Shown here piece by piece: positions 19,001 to 26,281 of a DNA stretch of 36,742 nt. The notes under the pieces are model-generated. The model did no database searches. It was not told the DNA's origin and saw only the letters and a program-made list of their open reading frames with translations. Both the position numbers and the translations under genes were made by a program. Within the stretch, counting starts at the first letter, position 1; every line of letters starts with the position of its first letter. The stretch is taken from NCBI GenBank assembly GCA_002338505.1, contig DDIK01000165.1, positions 1 to 36,742 on the forward strand, written 5' to 3'. Source of the stretch: Bacteriovorax sp. UBA1852 (GTDB lineage Bacteria > Bdellovibrionota > Bacteriovoracia > Bacteriovoracales > Bacteriovoracaceae).

Positions 19001-22000
19001 CGGGGGATATGGGAGACAGTCTTGATTATGTTGATCTAGGGCCTAGTCGAACGGCCAAAAGCTTACATCGTGGTACAAGCTCTGATCACACTTGCGTGAT
19101 CTTAGATAATGATGAAACCAAGTGCTTTGGGCGCGCTGAGAATGGACGTCTTGGTTTAGAGAATCTTGGGGTTGGAGATAGCTTAAGTGATCTTGGAGCT
19201 AACTTAAAGTCTGTTGATTTGGGAAGTGGAGCTAGAGTTAAGGATATTTCTGCAAATAATCAAAGTACCTGTGCACTATTAACAAATGGTGGTGTGAAGT
19301 GTTGGGGAAGAAATACTTATGGAGTCTTAGGTTATGGCATTTCTTCGTCTGGGTTTATCGGTCATCGAGCTTCTACAATGGGTGATAATCTAGCTTATTT
19401 GGATTTCGGATCAAGTCGTAAGGTATTATCTCTAAAGTCATATGAATACGTTCACTGTGCCCTACTTGATGACTTTGGACTCTCTTGTTGGGGGAATAAT
19501 GGTAATGGTCACTTTCTTAGTGAGAATACTGTAAATCAGGATACTCCATATGAGCTAGATCTTAATGGTTTAAAAGTCTCAAATTATGATGTCGGAAATG
19601 ATCATATGTGTGCAATATTTACAGATGGTTCTTCACGTTGCTGGGGAGATAATGCTGAGGCTCAACTTGTTCGTGGGAATACTACAGACTTCGGAAAATT
19701 GTCTGGTGAAACAATTGCTAATCTCGCTCCCATAGACCACGGGAGTAAAACACCAGTTAAGGTTGACGTGGGATATGAGCACACTTGTTTTGTCTATTCA
19801 GATAAGAGTGTTAAATGTTGGGGTGATCGTAATTCAGGTATTGGGCAAGAGGCAACTCAAGTCATCGGCGATGACTCTTCAGAGCTTGGTGATAATTTAC
19901 CTGCTATTAACTTTGGTACTGGACTAAGTGCTCTAAAGATAACTGCTGGTGGAGATTCTCTTCGAGGTCACACTTGTGCTATTTTAGATAATAATAAACT
20001 TAAGTGCTTTGATGATCGATGTGCAGAAGTTGGCTATGAATATGGTGTAAGCTGTACAAGTGGCACAGTTAAAATGGGAGACAGTCTTCCTTATGTTAAC
20101 TTTGGTGCAAATGATCTTATTAGAGATATTTATTCCTACACAAACGCTAATTGTGTGATCACAGCTAATAATGAAGTTAAATGTTGGGGAAAAAACCTTA
20201 CGGGACGTTTTGGTTTTTATGATGAGAGTGGATATACTGGCGATAATCCGTCTGAGTTAGGTTCAAGCCTTGTTGATATCGATCTGGGGGTAAGTTCAAA
20301 CCCAATCGGAAGCTTTCACATAACAGGTGTAACAGGGGGAACCGACTCGACATTAGATAATTATCTTGCGCATAATGAAGCTACTATAAATTTTTCTAGC
20401 GCTTCATCTGCGATCTCTTATAATATTACAATTTTTGAAAATGATCAGACGACAATAGCTTGCAGTGAACAAAATACAGTAGCAACAAGCTTTAGCTTTA
20501 CAGGGTGTACTCTATCTGATGGAGAGACATACTATGCTCAAGTTATAGCACTAGATGGTGCAACCAATGAAAGAGTTGCTAGAAACTCTCTCTATTCTTT
20601 TTCCGTAAATACTAGTGCACCTACAGCTTTTAGTATCTTAGGTGTCATTGGCGATGCAGATCAGACCCTTGATTCATCTTTAAGTGATGGCCTCATTCCT
20701 ACAATCAAGTGGGAGCCCAGTGAAGGAGTCAGTGAATATGAATTAAGTGTTTACCAAGATGCGGGTCGTTCTAGCATACAGTGTAGTGCTAAAATCCTTG
20801 ATGCTAGTCTCAATGAGTATAATTTCTCAGACTGCTCAACTCCCTTTGTTCAAAGTGATAACGGCTCCACTTTCTATATCGATTTAATTGCAATTGACGA
20901 ATCTGGAAACTCAACGAGTGCTAGTAATTCTCTCTTTGCATATACTCTTAATGACACTGATGCTCCTGTCGTATTCTCCATTTTAGGAGTGAATGGAGGG
21001 TCTGACACAAATATTGATAATGAGCTAAGTAATGGTTCTTGGGCCACGGTCAATTGGAATGATACAGTAGGTGAGAACTCTTATGACATAACAATTTACG
21101 AAGACTCTGGAGAAGTATCGGTAGCTTGCGCCACCGTTAACGTGCCAAGGAATACAGTTTCCTACACGTTTGAAAATTGTGAATTATCTAATGGATCAAC
21201 TTATTATTTAAAAGTAGAAGCTAGAGATACATTTAGCACAGTCGAGGCGTCAAATAGCCTCTATTCTTTTGATGTTAATACAACAAGTGCAGGATCATTT
21301 TCTATATTAGGAGTAGAGGGAATTTCTACAGATACAACTGCTGATAATTTATTAGCTTTTGGAAACCTTGCTCGAGTCTCTTGGACCTCGTCTAGTGGAG
21401 CGACCTCATATGATGTTGCAATATATGATAGCGACAATAAGGCGCCTATTTGTCATCAAAAGAATACTACCTCGACGACATTTGACTTTGATGATTGCTA
21501 TCTGAGAGGTGGGAATAGCTACTACTTAAGAGTAAGTAGTAATAATGGAGTATCTGTTGAGGCGTCTAATTCTCCATATCTCTTTAGTGTAAGCTCTTAT
21601 CCTACTATAAGTCTTTCTGATTCAACTATAACCGAAGGCTCTAATTTAAGCTTTACTGTTACTGCAAGCTCGACATGGGTTAATGATATGACTTTTAAAT
21701 ACAAGATCACAAGTCTCTCAGCTGTCGCTGGTGTAGACTATACAAGAGTAAATTCAAGTGTGACCTTGAGTAGTGGATCGACTTCAGCAACTATTCTTAT
21801 ACCAACAATCGATGATAATTTAGCAGAGCTTGATAAAACACTTATTATATCTCTGCATGATCCCGAAAATGCGACTCTTACAAGCGAGTCAATTGCACTT
21901 GGTACTATCGGTAGTGAGGATGCCGGTACCGATATAAATGATACACGATCAGGACACTATCAAACATGTGCGAGAAGTTCTGACGGTGAGTTAAAGTGTT

Positions 22001-24462
22001 GGGGAGGGAGGCATGCTGGAGGTATCGCTGATAGCGGTAATGTCGGTGATGAACTTAGTGAAATGGGTGACAATCTTTCATATATTAATTTACCTCCCGG
22101 TAGGAGCGCAATCGACATTGCCACAGGTCTCACCGTGTCTTGTGTCGTTTTGGACGATGGAACCCTAACTTGCTTTGGTGATAACTTAAACGACTCTCTT
22201 GGGGCAGCAGCCTCTTACGGTGACTCACCTGGTGATATGGGTAGCAATATGATCATTTTTGATTTCTCACCACTCTTAGTGACAAAGGTTGTAGGTAAGG
22301 CAGATAGTTTTTGTATTCTCCTTAGTGATGGCGCGGTTCAATGTTGGGGGAAAAACTCACGTGGTCAACTTGGTGCTGGCTCAACTACTTCATCATTGAA
22401 AATAGCAGGAACTATAAATGTAGATCTCGGCTCAGGTGTGACTGCAAAAGATATCGCAATCGGTGCAGAAGCAGCATGTGCTATTTTAGATAATGATCTT
22501 TTAAAATGTTGGGGCGCTGGGGCAAATTGGCTACAAGCTGATGGTACTTCTCTCAATATTGGAACTTCTAGTGCTGATCTTGGTGATAACTTGGAGGCGA
22601 TTGATTTTGGCCCTGAGGATAGAGTAAAGAAAGTTGCTCTAGCAAGAAAACATTATTGCGCGATACTATTTAACGATACGATGAAGTGCTGGGGTGATGG
22701 AGTTGATGGAGCTTTAGGAAATGGTTCTCAAGATGATATTGGTGATAGTCCTGGGGAGCTTGCAAGTACTCCTGCTATTAATTTTGGCGTAGGGAGAACT
22801 GTTAAAGATGTGTCTACTACAGAATCACACACTTGCGTTATTTTAGATAATGATCAGGTGAAATGTTTTGGTGGTTACAGCAGTAATAATAATGGATCTC
22901 TTGGCTACTTTGAGTACTTCAATATTGGTGACGACTCTCTCGAAGTTGGTGATGAAGTTCCTTATATAAATTTAGGTGTTTCGCGAAGTGCTAGCCAGAT
23001 TTTAGCTGGTGATAAATTTACATGTGTTGTTCTTGATAATGGTGATTACAAGTGTTTTGGAGATAATAATTATGGACAGATTGGAATTGGCCCTAAGCGC
23101 TTAATTCCAGAAGCTGGAGATTATAATGGGGATGATTATACCGCAGTTAATCTAAGTTCAACAGAGTCCATTAAGAAAATTGCCAAAAGTGCACGAGACC
23201 ATCAATGTGTCATTATGAGTAATGATCAAGTGAAGTGCTGGGGAAGAAGAAACAAAACAGGTAATAATATGGCGAAATTTGATGGCTGGCTTGGGGATGA
23301 AGATAGTTTTGTCGGTGACGATGCAAGTGAAATGGGAGCGACTTTACCTTTAGTAGATTTAGGAGTTTCTAGAACCGCAAAGACTTTTGATATGAGTTCG
23401 TGGGGAGTTTGTATAGGTCTCGATAATGAAGAGCATATATGTTACGGGAGAAACTATTATGGTATGATAGGAGGGCTAGGTTATGCTGAGACTAATGGAG
23501 ACTTTAGCACCGAGAAGGGTGATAACCTTGTTCGTAATATCATGCCTGATGGAAAAAATGTCATCAAGCAAGAGATTCAAAATTCAATGGCCTGTTTTCT
23601 TCTTGATGATTACACACTGACCTGTCGTGGAAATAATTCAAAATATGCATTTGAAGGAAAGGGCGAAATTAACGAATTTAATAGTCTTAGAATAAATGAA
23701 AAAATTAACTTCGGTTCAGAAAGAAGTGTTATTAATTTCACTATTGTTAATGCTGGAACAGTCTGTGCTATTCTTGATGACTTTAGTGTTAAATGTTTCG
23801 GTGAAGAAAATCGAGGGAGTCTAGGGCAGGAGATTTCTGGAGATATTGGAGATACTCCAAACTCTCTTGGTGATTACTTAAAGTCGATTAATTTGGGAAC
23901 TAATAGAAAAGCGTTAGAGCTATCCGCTCGTAATAGAACTGTTTGTAGTATCCTTGATAGCGAAGAGGTCGTTTGCTGGGGGGATGGTAGTAATGGAATT
24001 CGTGGTTCAGGCAATAGTGATGACGTAGGTCTAAACCCTGGAGATATGGGAGATAACCTTACTCGTTTACCATTTTCTGGAACATCACCAAAGGTCAAGT
24101 CATTGTGTAAAGCTGATGGAAGAGGTTTTAATACTATGTGTGCAATAATCGAAGATAGTGGGCTGGAGTTAAGATGTTGGGGTGGAGGTAATTCAGGAAT
24201 GCTTGGTATCGGAGGCTCTAGTTCTCAGGGGGATCAGCCTGGTGAAATCGCAGCCTTAGGTGCAATTGACCTTGGAACTGGGAGAACTCCTGTTCAAGTT
24301 AGTTGTGGAAACAATCATAATTGTGCGCTCTTGGATAATGGTGACCTAAAATGTTTTGGTAACAATGAAATGGGTCAGTTAGGTATAGGTGATAATGATC
24401 ATAGAGGAGATGATCCCTTCGAAATGGGGGATGCCCTGCCGGCTGTAGATGTTGGGTTTTAG
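13057..24462 (+). CDS. Giant surface lipoprotein: Ig-like, NWS/beta-helix, Calx-beta, Fn3-like and 28 RCC1-type repeats
   Basis: An uninterrupted frame of about 3800 residues (3801 from TTG 13057; 3819 from ATG 13003). Residue numbers here count from the ATG at 13003. The lipobox is FVISC (C35). Domains in order: three Ig-like modules with a 'V-x-F-x-I-S-F-S-E-P-I' strand (about 60-390); a WSGLGGDDNWSTGANW module and strand repeats with NGLxYENVE and GDFTYxxGTVxW (about 395-940); Calx-beta (950-1057); a second NWS module and strand repeats (1060-1480); Calx-beta (1486-1593); 14 RCC1-type repeats (1597-2430); four Fn3-like repeats (2435-2866); Calx-beta (2866-2973); 14 more RCC1-type repeats to the C-terminus. 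All 28 RCC1 units keep a Cys pair. Composition (Ser/Thr/Asn/Asp/Gly-rich, lysine-poor) fits an extracellular protein. An adhesin-like or recognition role is inferred. It appears monocistronic. Confidence 0.85.
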   Translation: MFKVLIHLTFLYFVISCSGPKITADFFNNTIGGSDSENNNLTEFIIQIEQHTSQYDPTNNSEIVFSISFNREIQRNSFTTSDIQNKGTASGVMWELVDLGTEKNFTLKASGMSEGTVIPYVAIGEVIEKDGTETNVESVSIDNSVTYDTTVVEVEVDKISADPSTSLPIDFSISFSEPINLSSFELGDLVLAGTSSVSVAQIINTGDNQNFIYRVLSTTGTGSIELSMNGMTVNDLAGNPNTASSFIDKEIVYSGGGLTAEIIHARNENVGSCSFTLQQSTTSSLPVNFKLSFSEPIDATTLTVSDILQTGTASINTWTITSCGDDRNFLVAATASSSIGTIIPNIAAGTVNMQSDGSSLIDLDDSSSSVKYLGANVIIWSGLGGDDNWSTGANWVGGTAPGSSDIAIFDDSCTDCNSIVDISTSIAGLYLFTDFVGVLSFTDNQDLQVGSENVYISGGTVNGASNEFIIESDFIYSAGTVNWNGTLFVCSYLCQITSNGLSYENVELRVGGNRNVNFIDVFDVNGSLSLNGTSANKTIIGDTILLAGDLTIADWTGGSAKITLDGTSVQNITGTTVDGYIGEFEIASSSVVNISNELIVDGDFTYTSGTVNWLSGSSLNIQGFDDRTLTSNGLQYQNVEFTIGSNHNLTIVDEMNIDSELHLNGASGSMTFSGADIRLGGDLVSTNWSGGATKIVFDGTGVQNITGTSAGSLGGIEIASSGSINFNGEILLQGDFTYSTGTVSWDTASELVFTRNASITSNGLVYENVEFAAGGMSSISLNDDMDIDGALHFNASPGGVSINGSDIVLAGDLNVDALSSGSTSLSFNGNSDQYIRYNGGVLPRGNFSVNKVSGSIIQVGNLSLNGAGQDLLINDGDWRTSSYDLQINDQLLIGDGIGSSNSAILNSGCGTLTSGSQTVNPADGLLQNSGSNPNITIDDVSEVEGNDLVFTISLSEPVCGSATNISYSTTNVSTNGYDLTVISGTLTIPAGSVSNTLTLPTFDDAIVEGVETVRIELGTTDNGVITDQYGLGFITDNESTPFVWTGLGVDDNWSNTDNWANNTVPNFGDVVLFDDSCTNCDSIIDGTHSVEGIILSSSYTGSLSIPSGQKLEVDDSDTGFIHSGGDFDIDGELDLIRSAYIQDGGTSDFTNSTVFIKGTGGDISRLKTTTPLYNLVFTRTGSSTNSRTNVIDEVTIENDLTFSTPQASLNSGILVALGDVYANGVDSSSGGLLRIAGSTDQVLSGVSGGGLPSLEIASTGGTVSIVGDLRISPYSKLIRSFLYTSGNTDFSSSHIIFTGGGGDIYPGNVNFNDVTVDKTGSSVNTRTDLYGTMRINGDLTFSGSRGRIEKGVIELAGNFTSSNDRRSSELHFVGTGDQLITSLGYLSESNVTVNKPSGSVIQANSISLSAGGQDLSLVSGTWDMNGFDFDIADVLTLESGTLLDSNCGNLSYSSLVNNGGTLNVLGATPVSVFDASAIEGNSLFFNFAMTRSCPQDLVFNYELISNSATQNVDYNDFSGTVKVNAGTSKGTVVIPTIDDSLVEQNESALLSLKKTLSNNYSPSAQALIIDNDSGSETPMKVAIGDKHLCILMSSGDVKCLGDKSYGILGNADNGDIGLRASDMGSNLGSVNLGTGSTAIQLFGVDYTCALLDNNQVKCFGVPDSNLSFTNVERGKFANTMGDNLEALNLGAGFSITKARGGDDFACFLTSDNRLKCWGRDSDGRLLNAESTSYGYNRKTRGNFIPFLNFGTSRTVNDFDLGFYHGCAILDNSKIKCWGNGSFGALGSADTEDLGDDLSEIGDGLPIVDLGLNYIAKKIALGQNHSCAIVDTDTHGTNVLKCWGLGQHGRLGYGNADDLGDESGEMGDALLPIYLGAGRHAIDISLGMTHTCALLDNASVKCWGNGNSGKLGTENDSDIGNGALEMNSLGAINLGTSRTAKKIEAYDNHTCVILDNDELKCFGNNEYGQLGQGTTDSSIGDQSGDMGDSLDYVDLGPSRTAKSLHRGTSSDHTCVILDNDETKCFGRAENGRLGLENLGVGDSLSDLGANLKSVDLGSGARVKDISANNQSTCALLTNGGVKCWGRNTYGVLGYGISSSGFIGHRASTMGDNLAYLDFGSSRKVLSLKSYEYVHCALLDDFGLSCWGNNGNGHFLSENTVNQDTPYELDLNGLKVSNYDVGNDHMCAIFTDGSSRCWGDNAEAQLVRGNTTDFGKLSGETIANLAPIDHGSKTPVKVDVGYEHTCFVYSDKSVKCWGDRNSGIGQEATQVIGDDSSELGDNLPAINFGTGLSALKITAGGDSLRGHTCAILDNNKLKCFDDRCAEVGYEYGVSCTSGTVKMGDSLPYVNFGANDLIRDIYSYTNANCVITANNEVKCWGKNLTGRFGFYDESGYTGDNPSELGSSLVDIDLGVSSNPIGSFHITGVTGGTDSTLDNYLAHNEATINFSSASSAISYNITIFENDQTTIACSEQNTVATSFSFTGCTLSDGETYYAQVIALDGATNERVARNSLYSFSVNTSAPTAFSILGVIGDADQTLDSSLSDGLIPTIKWEPSEGVSEYELSVYQDAGRSSIQCSAKILDASLNEYNFSDCSTPFVQSDNGSTFYIDLIAIDESGNSTSASNSLFAYTLNDTDAPVVFSILGVNGGSDTNIDNELSNGSWATVNWNDTVGENSYDITIYEDSGEVSVACATVNVPRNTVSYTFENCELSNGSTYYLKVEARDTFSTVEASNSLYSFDVNTTSAGSFSILGVEGISTDTTADNLLAFGNLARVSWTSSSGATSYDVAIYDSDNKAPICHQKNTTSTTFDFDDCYLRGGNSYYLRVSSNNGVSVEASNSPYLFSVSSYPTISLSDSTITEGSNLSFTVTASSTWVNDMTFKYKITSLSAVAGVDYTRVNSSVTLSSGSTSATILIPTIDDNLAELDKTLIISLHDPENATLTSESIALGTIGSEDAGTDINDTRSGHYQTCARSSDGELKCWGGRHAGGIADSGNVGDELSEMGDNLSYINLPPGRSAIDIATGLTVSCVVLDDGTLTCFGDNLNDSLGAAASYGDSPGDMGSNMIIFDFSPLLVTKVVGKADSFCILLSDGAVQCWGKNSRGQLGAGSTTSSLKIAGTINVDLGSGVTAKDIAIGAEAACAILDNDLLKCWGAGANWLQADGTSLNIGTSSADLGDNLEAIDFGPEDRVKKVALARKHYCAILFNDTMKCWGDGVDGALGNGSQDDIGDSPGELASTPAINFGVGRTVKDVSTTESHTCVILDNDQVKCFGGYSSNNNGSLGYFEYFNIGDDSLEVGDEVPYINLGVSRSASQILAGDKFTCVVLDNGDYKCFGDNNYGQIGIGPKRLIPEAGDYNGDDYTAVNLSSTESIKKIAKSARDHQCVIMSNDQVKCWGRRNKTGNNMAKFDGWLGDEDSFVGDDASEMGATLPLVDLGVSRTAKTFDMSSWGVCIGLDNEEHICYGRNYYGMIGGLGYAETNGDFSTEKGDNLVRNIMPDGKNVIKQEIQNSMACFLLDDYTLTCRGNNSKYAFEGKGEINEFNSLRINEKINFGSERSVINFTIVNAGTVCAILDDFSVKCFGEENRGSLGQEISGDIGDTPNSLGDYLKSINLGTNRKALELSARNRTVCSILDSEEVVCWGDGSNGIRGSGNSDDVGLNPGDMGDNLTRLPFSGTSPKVKSLCKADGRGFNTMCAIIEDSGLELRCWGGGNSGMLGIGGSSSQGDQPGEIAALGAIDLGTGRTPVQVSCGNNHNCALLDNGDLKCFGNNEMGQLGIGDNDHRGDDPFEMGDALPAVDVGF
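14185..15790 (+). repeat. NWS module plus beta-helix-like strand repeats, region 1
   Basis: The protein segment starts with WSGLGGDDNWSTGANW and a CTDC motif. It continues with about four copies of a block of roughly 130 residues built from 'x-T-S-N-G-L-x-Y-x-N-V-E' and 'L-x-G-D-L-x-x-x-x-W-x-G-G-x-x-K-I', with 'F-D-G-T-x-V-Q-N-I-T-G-T' and 'G-D-F-T-Y-x-x-G-T-V-x-W'. The pattern resembles autotransporter or beta-helix passenger repeats. The last copy is divergent. Boundaries are approximate. Confidence 0.55.
17791..20307 (+). repeat. RCC1-type repeat array 1 (14 units)
   Basis: Fourteen units with the core 'H-T-C-A-I-L-D-N-x-x-x-K-C-W/F-G-x-x-x-x-G-x-L-G' were counted by eye, from HLCILMSSGDVKC to ANCVITANNEVKC. 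Units are about 50-65 residues, separated by 'G-D-x-x-x-x-M-G-D-x-L-x-x-x-x-L-G-x-x-R'. Every unit has both cysteines. Fourteen equals two seven-bladed propellers. The array directly follows a Calx-beta domain. Confidence 0.8.
20317..21597 (+). repeat. Four Fn3-like repeats between the RCC1 arrays
   Basis: Four units of about 100-110 residues, each opening with 'F-S/H-I-L/T-G-V' and ending 'N-S-L/P-Y-x-F-x-V'. Each has a Cys pair (for example IACSEQN with TGCTL, VACATVN with ENCEL, PICHQKN with DDCYL) and a 'G-x-T/S-Y-Y-x-x-V' strand typical of fibronectin type III folds. They join the first RCC1 array to a Calx-beta domain. Confidence 0.65.
21940..24462 (+). repeat. RCC1-type repeat array 2 (14 units)
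   Basis: Again fourteen units, from QTCARSSDGELKC to HNCALLDNGDLKC, all with the Cys pair although several have lost other consensus positions (for example GVCIGLDNEEHIC and MACFLLDDYTLTC). The last unit ends 32 residues after KCFG, at the protein's C-terminus, so no anchor or sorting domain follows. A Calx-beta domain directly precedes the array, as for array 1. Confidence 0.8.
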
Positions 24463-24480
24463 AGAAAACTGATGTATAAT
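24452..24480 (+). promoter_or_regulatory. Predicted promoter of the bacterioferritin gene
   Basis: TTGGGT (24452-24457) and a perfect TATAAT (24475-24480) are separated by 17 bases. The -35 box overlaps the end of the giant lipoprotein gene. The element lies 34 bases before the bfr start. Confidence 0.6.
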
Positions 24481-24514
24481 CACATAGATTAAATTTCTTC
24501 AAAAAGGATATGCT

Positions 24515-24982
24515 TTGAAAGGTTCACAAAAAGTAATAGACGGTTTAAATAAGTTATTAACAAAAGAATTAACTTCAATTGATATGTACTTTCTTCATTC
24601 AAGAATTTACGAAGATTGGGGTCTGATGAAACTCTATACTCATATTGACGGTGAGAAAAGTCATGAGGGAATTCATGCTGATCTTGTTTTAAAGCGAATC
24701 TTATTCTTAGAAGGTGAGCCTGATGTTATTTCAAGAGATGGATTCAAAGTCTCTCTTGATGTGAAAGCAATGCTCGAGCAGTCTTTGAAATACGAGATTG
24801 AAAATCAGGCGATGCTTAAAGAGCTTATTGTTCTTTGTGAAAATGAGAAAGATTTTGAAACTCGTCAGATACTTTTGACTCTTCTTAAGGACACTGAAGA
24901 GGACCATATTGAATGGATTGAAACTCAATTAGGTCTTATCGAAAAAGTTGGCGAGAAGAACTACCTTCAATCTCAACAATAA
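24515..24982 (+). CDS. bfr: Bacterioferritin
   Basis: The 155 residues follow E. coli bacterioferritin closely. The protein starts MKGSQKVIDGLNKLLTKEL and contains YFLHSRIYEDWG, KRILFLEGEPD and, near the end, EEDHIEWIETQLGLIEKVG and NYLQSQ. Ferroxidase residues align: E18, Y25, E51, H54, E94, and the E128/H131 pair (one residue later than in E. coli). The family stores iron as a 24-subunit shell and oxidises Fe(II) with oxygen or peroxide. The heme-ligating Met52 of E. coli is Gly52 here, in the context SHEGIHAD, so heme binding may be lost. The start is TTG 24515, supported by AAGGA at 24504-24508 and by the family's MKG start; the ATG at 24510 is out of frame and closes after two codons. 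Confidence 0.92.
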   Translation: MKGSQKVIDGLNKLLTKELTSIDMYFLHSRIYEDWGLMKLYTHIDGEKSHEGIHADLVLKRILFLEGEPDVISRDGFKVSLDVKAMLEQSLKYEIENQAMLKELIVLCENEKDFETRQILLTLLKDTEEDHIEWIETQLGLIEKVGEKNYLQSQQ

Positions 24983-25031
24983 TTATAACTTGAGAGTCCT
25001 TTGATCCCAAAGTAGAACTCTATTTATTGAC

Positions 25032-25047
25032 TTGAATAGTGATTCAA
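25032..25047. promoter_or_regulatory. Short inverted repeat upstream of the DUF6172 gene
   Basis: TTGAAT and ATTCAA form a perfect 6+6 inverted repeat around AGTG in the 145-bp gap after bfr, 80 bases before the next start. It could be an operator; nothing else in the gap is recognisable. Confidence 0.25.
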
Positions 25048-25127
25048 ACGGAGTTTTTACACTTCTTAAATAAAAGATGTGCTACCCCGCATAAAATCTG
25101 CTAGATTGTGCAAAAAATGAGGTAGTT

Positions 25128-25421
25128 ATGAAAAAAGTATTTAGTTTAGTTGATAAGAAAATCGCCCCTGAGCGTATGGCCGATAAGATTAAAAATGAGG
25201 TCAAGAAGTATATTAAAAGAGAGCGAAAGAAGAGCCTTCCAGAAGGTGCAGACTTTTGGGACTTTGATTGCCATATTGGTAATGATGAGCAAAGTACAAT
25301 TGAAATCCATGAAAAAGAGATTAGTAAAAGTATCGATCAATTACTAGAAAACCAAACAGAGTCTTTCTATCTCGAAATAATAGCTAAGTCGGCTAAGAGA
25401 AATAAGAAGCCTAAACTTTAA
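25128..25421 (+). CDS. DUF6172 family protein
   Basis: A 97-residue basic protein, MKKVFSLVDKKIAPERMADKIKNEV followed by KKYIKRERKKSLPEGADFWDFDC and FYLEIIAKSAKR. The central K-R-E-R-x-K-x-L-P-E-G-x-D-F-W-D-F-D-C block and a C-terminal F-Y-x-E-I-x-A-K strand are the hallmark of DUF6172. The family is small and widely distributed in proteobacteria, and no function is known to me. No signal peptide or membrane segment is present. AATGAGG stands about five bases before the ATG. Only three bases separate it from the cupin-like gene, so the two are probably co-translated. Confidence 0.8.
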   Translation: MKKVFSLVDKKIAPERMADKIKNEVKKYIKRERKKSLPEGADFWDFDCHIGNDEQSTIEIHEKEISKSIDQLLENQTESFYLEIIAKSAKRNKKPKL

Positions 25422-25424
25422 AGA

Positions 25425-26243
25425 ATGAATATCTTTGATATTGGCTCACATATTGAATCTCTCAATCTTTCTGATGAAGAGTTCTCAAGAGGTTGCAAGA
25501 TTTTTTTAGAGAAAGAGAAAATCGATCTCTCTCTTGAAGAGATCGAAAGCTCTATTTTCAGTTGGAGTTTAGAAAGTCAGAAACTTCCGGATCAGGTTAA
25601 TGTGTATAATGGCTTCGGTCAGCCACCTGTGACGATTTTTAATAATTCTCGCTTTGTCGTTGATATCTATTTTTGGCAAACTCTTGATACTTCAATTCAT
25701 TCACATTCGTTTTGTGGTGCTTTCCAAGTTCTCTTCGGAGAGTCAAGACATGAAGTTTTTAGAGTACAAAAAGAAAAAGAATACTTTCCTGACATTTTTC
25801 AAGGAAGTCTTGATTGTATAACGGATGAAGTTCTATATAAGAATGATATTCGTGAAATTAAGCGCGGTTTAGAATTTTCTCACCGGGTTCTTCACCAGCA
25901 TAATCCTACCGTGACACTTTGTATTCGAACCATTAATGACAAATCTCCTCAGTGGCATCATTTTGAAAATGGGCTTAGTATTCAAAAATCATCACCAGAG
26001 TCGTGTGACATCAAAAGATTGTCTATTTTTGATTACTTATACTCTAAAGATGAAGAAGAGGCCCAGATCTACCTTGAGCAGTTAATGGAGCAATTCTCTG
26101 CTAGTTTGATGATGAACCTCTATGAGCAGCTCTCATATGATCAAATGGGACTAAGAGAGGAGTCTGTTGAAGCGTTCTTTTCTGCGGTCGTTGAGCGCTA
26201 TGGGGATGATGATTGGTTTAAGAGTTATATGAGTATGTGGTAG
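25425..26243 (+). CDS. Hypothetical cupin-like protein
   Basis: I do not recognise a named family. A stretch at 78-170 reads like a cupin or cysteine-dioxygenase-like barrel. It has a strand VVDIYFWQ, then H92-x-H94 in SIHSHSFCGAFQVLFGESRHEVFRV (H109), and later FSHRVLHQHNPTVTLCIRT (H153, H157, H159). The H-x-H-x(n)-G-x-x-x-x-x-x-G-x-x-x-H pattern and a second His in a later strand suggest a mononuclear metal site, possibly iron. The N-terminus (about 1-60) and C-terminus (about 205-272) are acidic helices. No signal peptide is seen, so it is probably cytoplasmic. It directly follows the DUF6172 gene, and its stop codon overlaps the start of the palindrome that precedes the TetR gene. Confidence 0.5.
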   Translation: MNIFDIGSHIESLNLSDEEFSRGCKIFLEKEKIDLSLEEIESSIFSWSLESQKLPDQVNVYNGFGQPPVTIFNNSRFVVDIYFWQTLDTSIHSHSFCGAFQVLFGESRHEVFRVQKEKEYFPDIFQGSLDCITDEVLYKNDIREIKRGLEFSHRVLHQHNPTVTLCIRTINDKSPQWHHFENGLSIQKSSPESCDIKRLSIFDYLYSKDEEEAQIYLEQLMEQFSASLMMNLYEQLSYDQMGLREESVEAFFSAVVERYGDDDWFKSYMSMW

Positions 26244-26265
26244 ATCTTGACCGAACGGTCAAGAT
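26244..26265. promoter_or_regulatory. Probable TetR autoregulatory operator (10+10 inverted repeat)
   Basis: Perfect arms ATCTTGACCG (26244-26253) and CGGTCAAGAT (26256-26265) flank AA. The centre, TTGAC-N6-GTCAA with CCG/CGG inside, is the form commonly bound by TetR-family dimers. It ends 16 bases before the TetR start codon, where it would block transcription of its own gene. Confidence 0.8.
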
Positions 26266-26281
26266 GTGTTAAGATTCCACT

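Noticed and set aside
13887..24098. Several antisense or other-frame open frames of 60-155 codons inside the giant gene
   Set aside because: They mirror the repetitive Ser/Asp-rich coding sequence, have no ribosome sites, and encode no recognisable domains.
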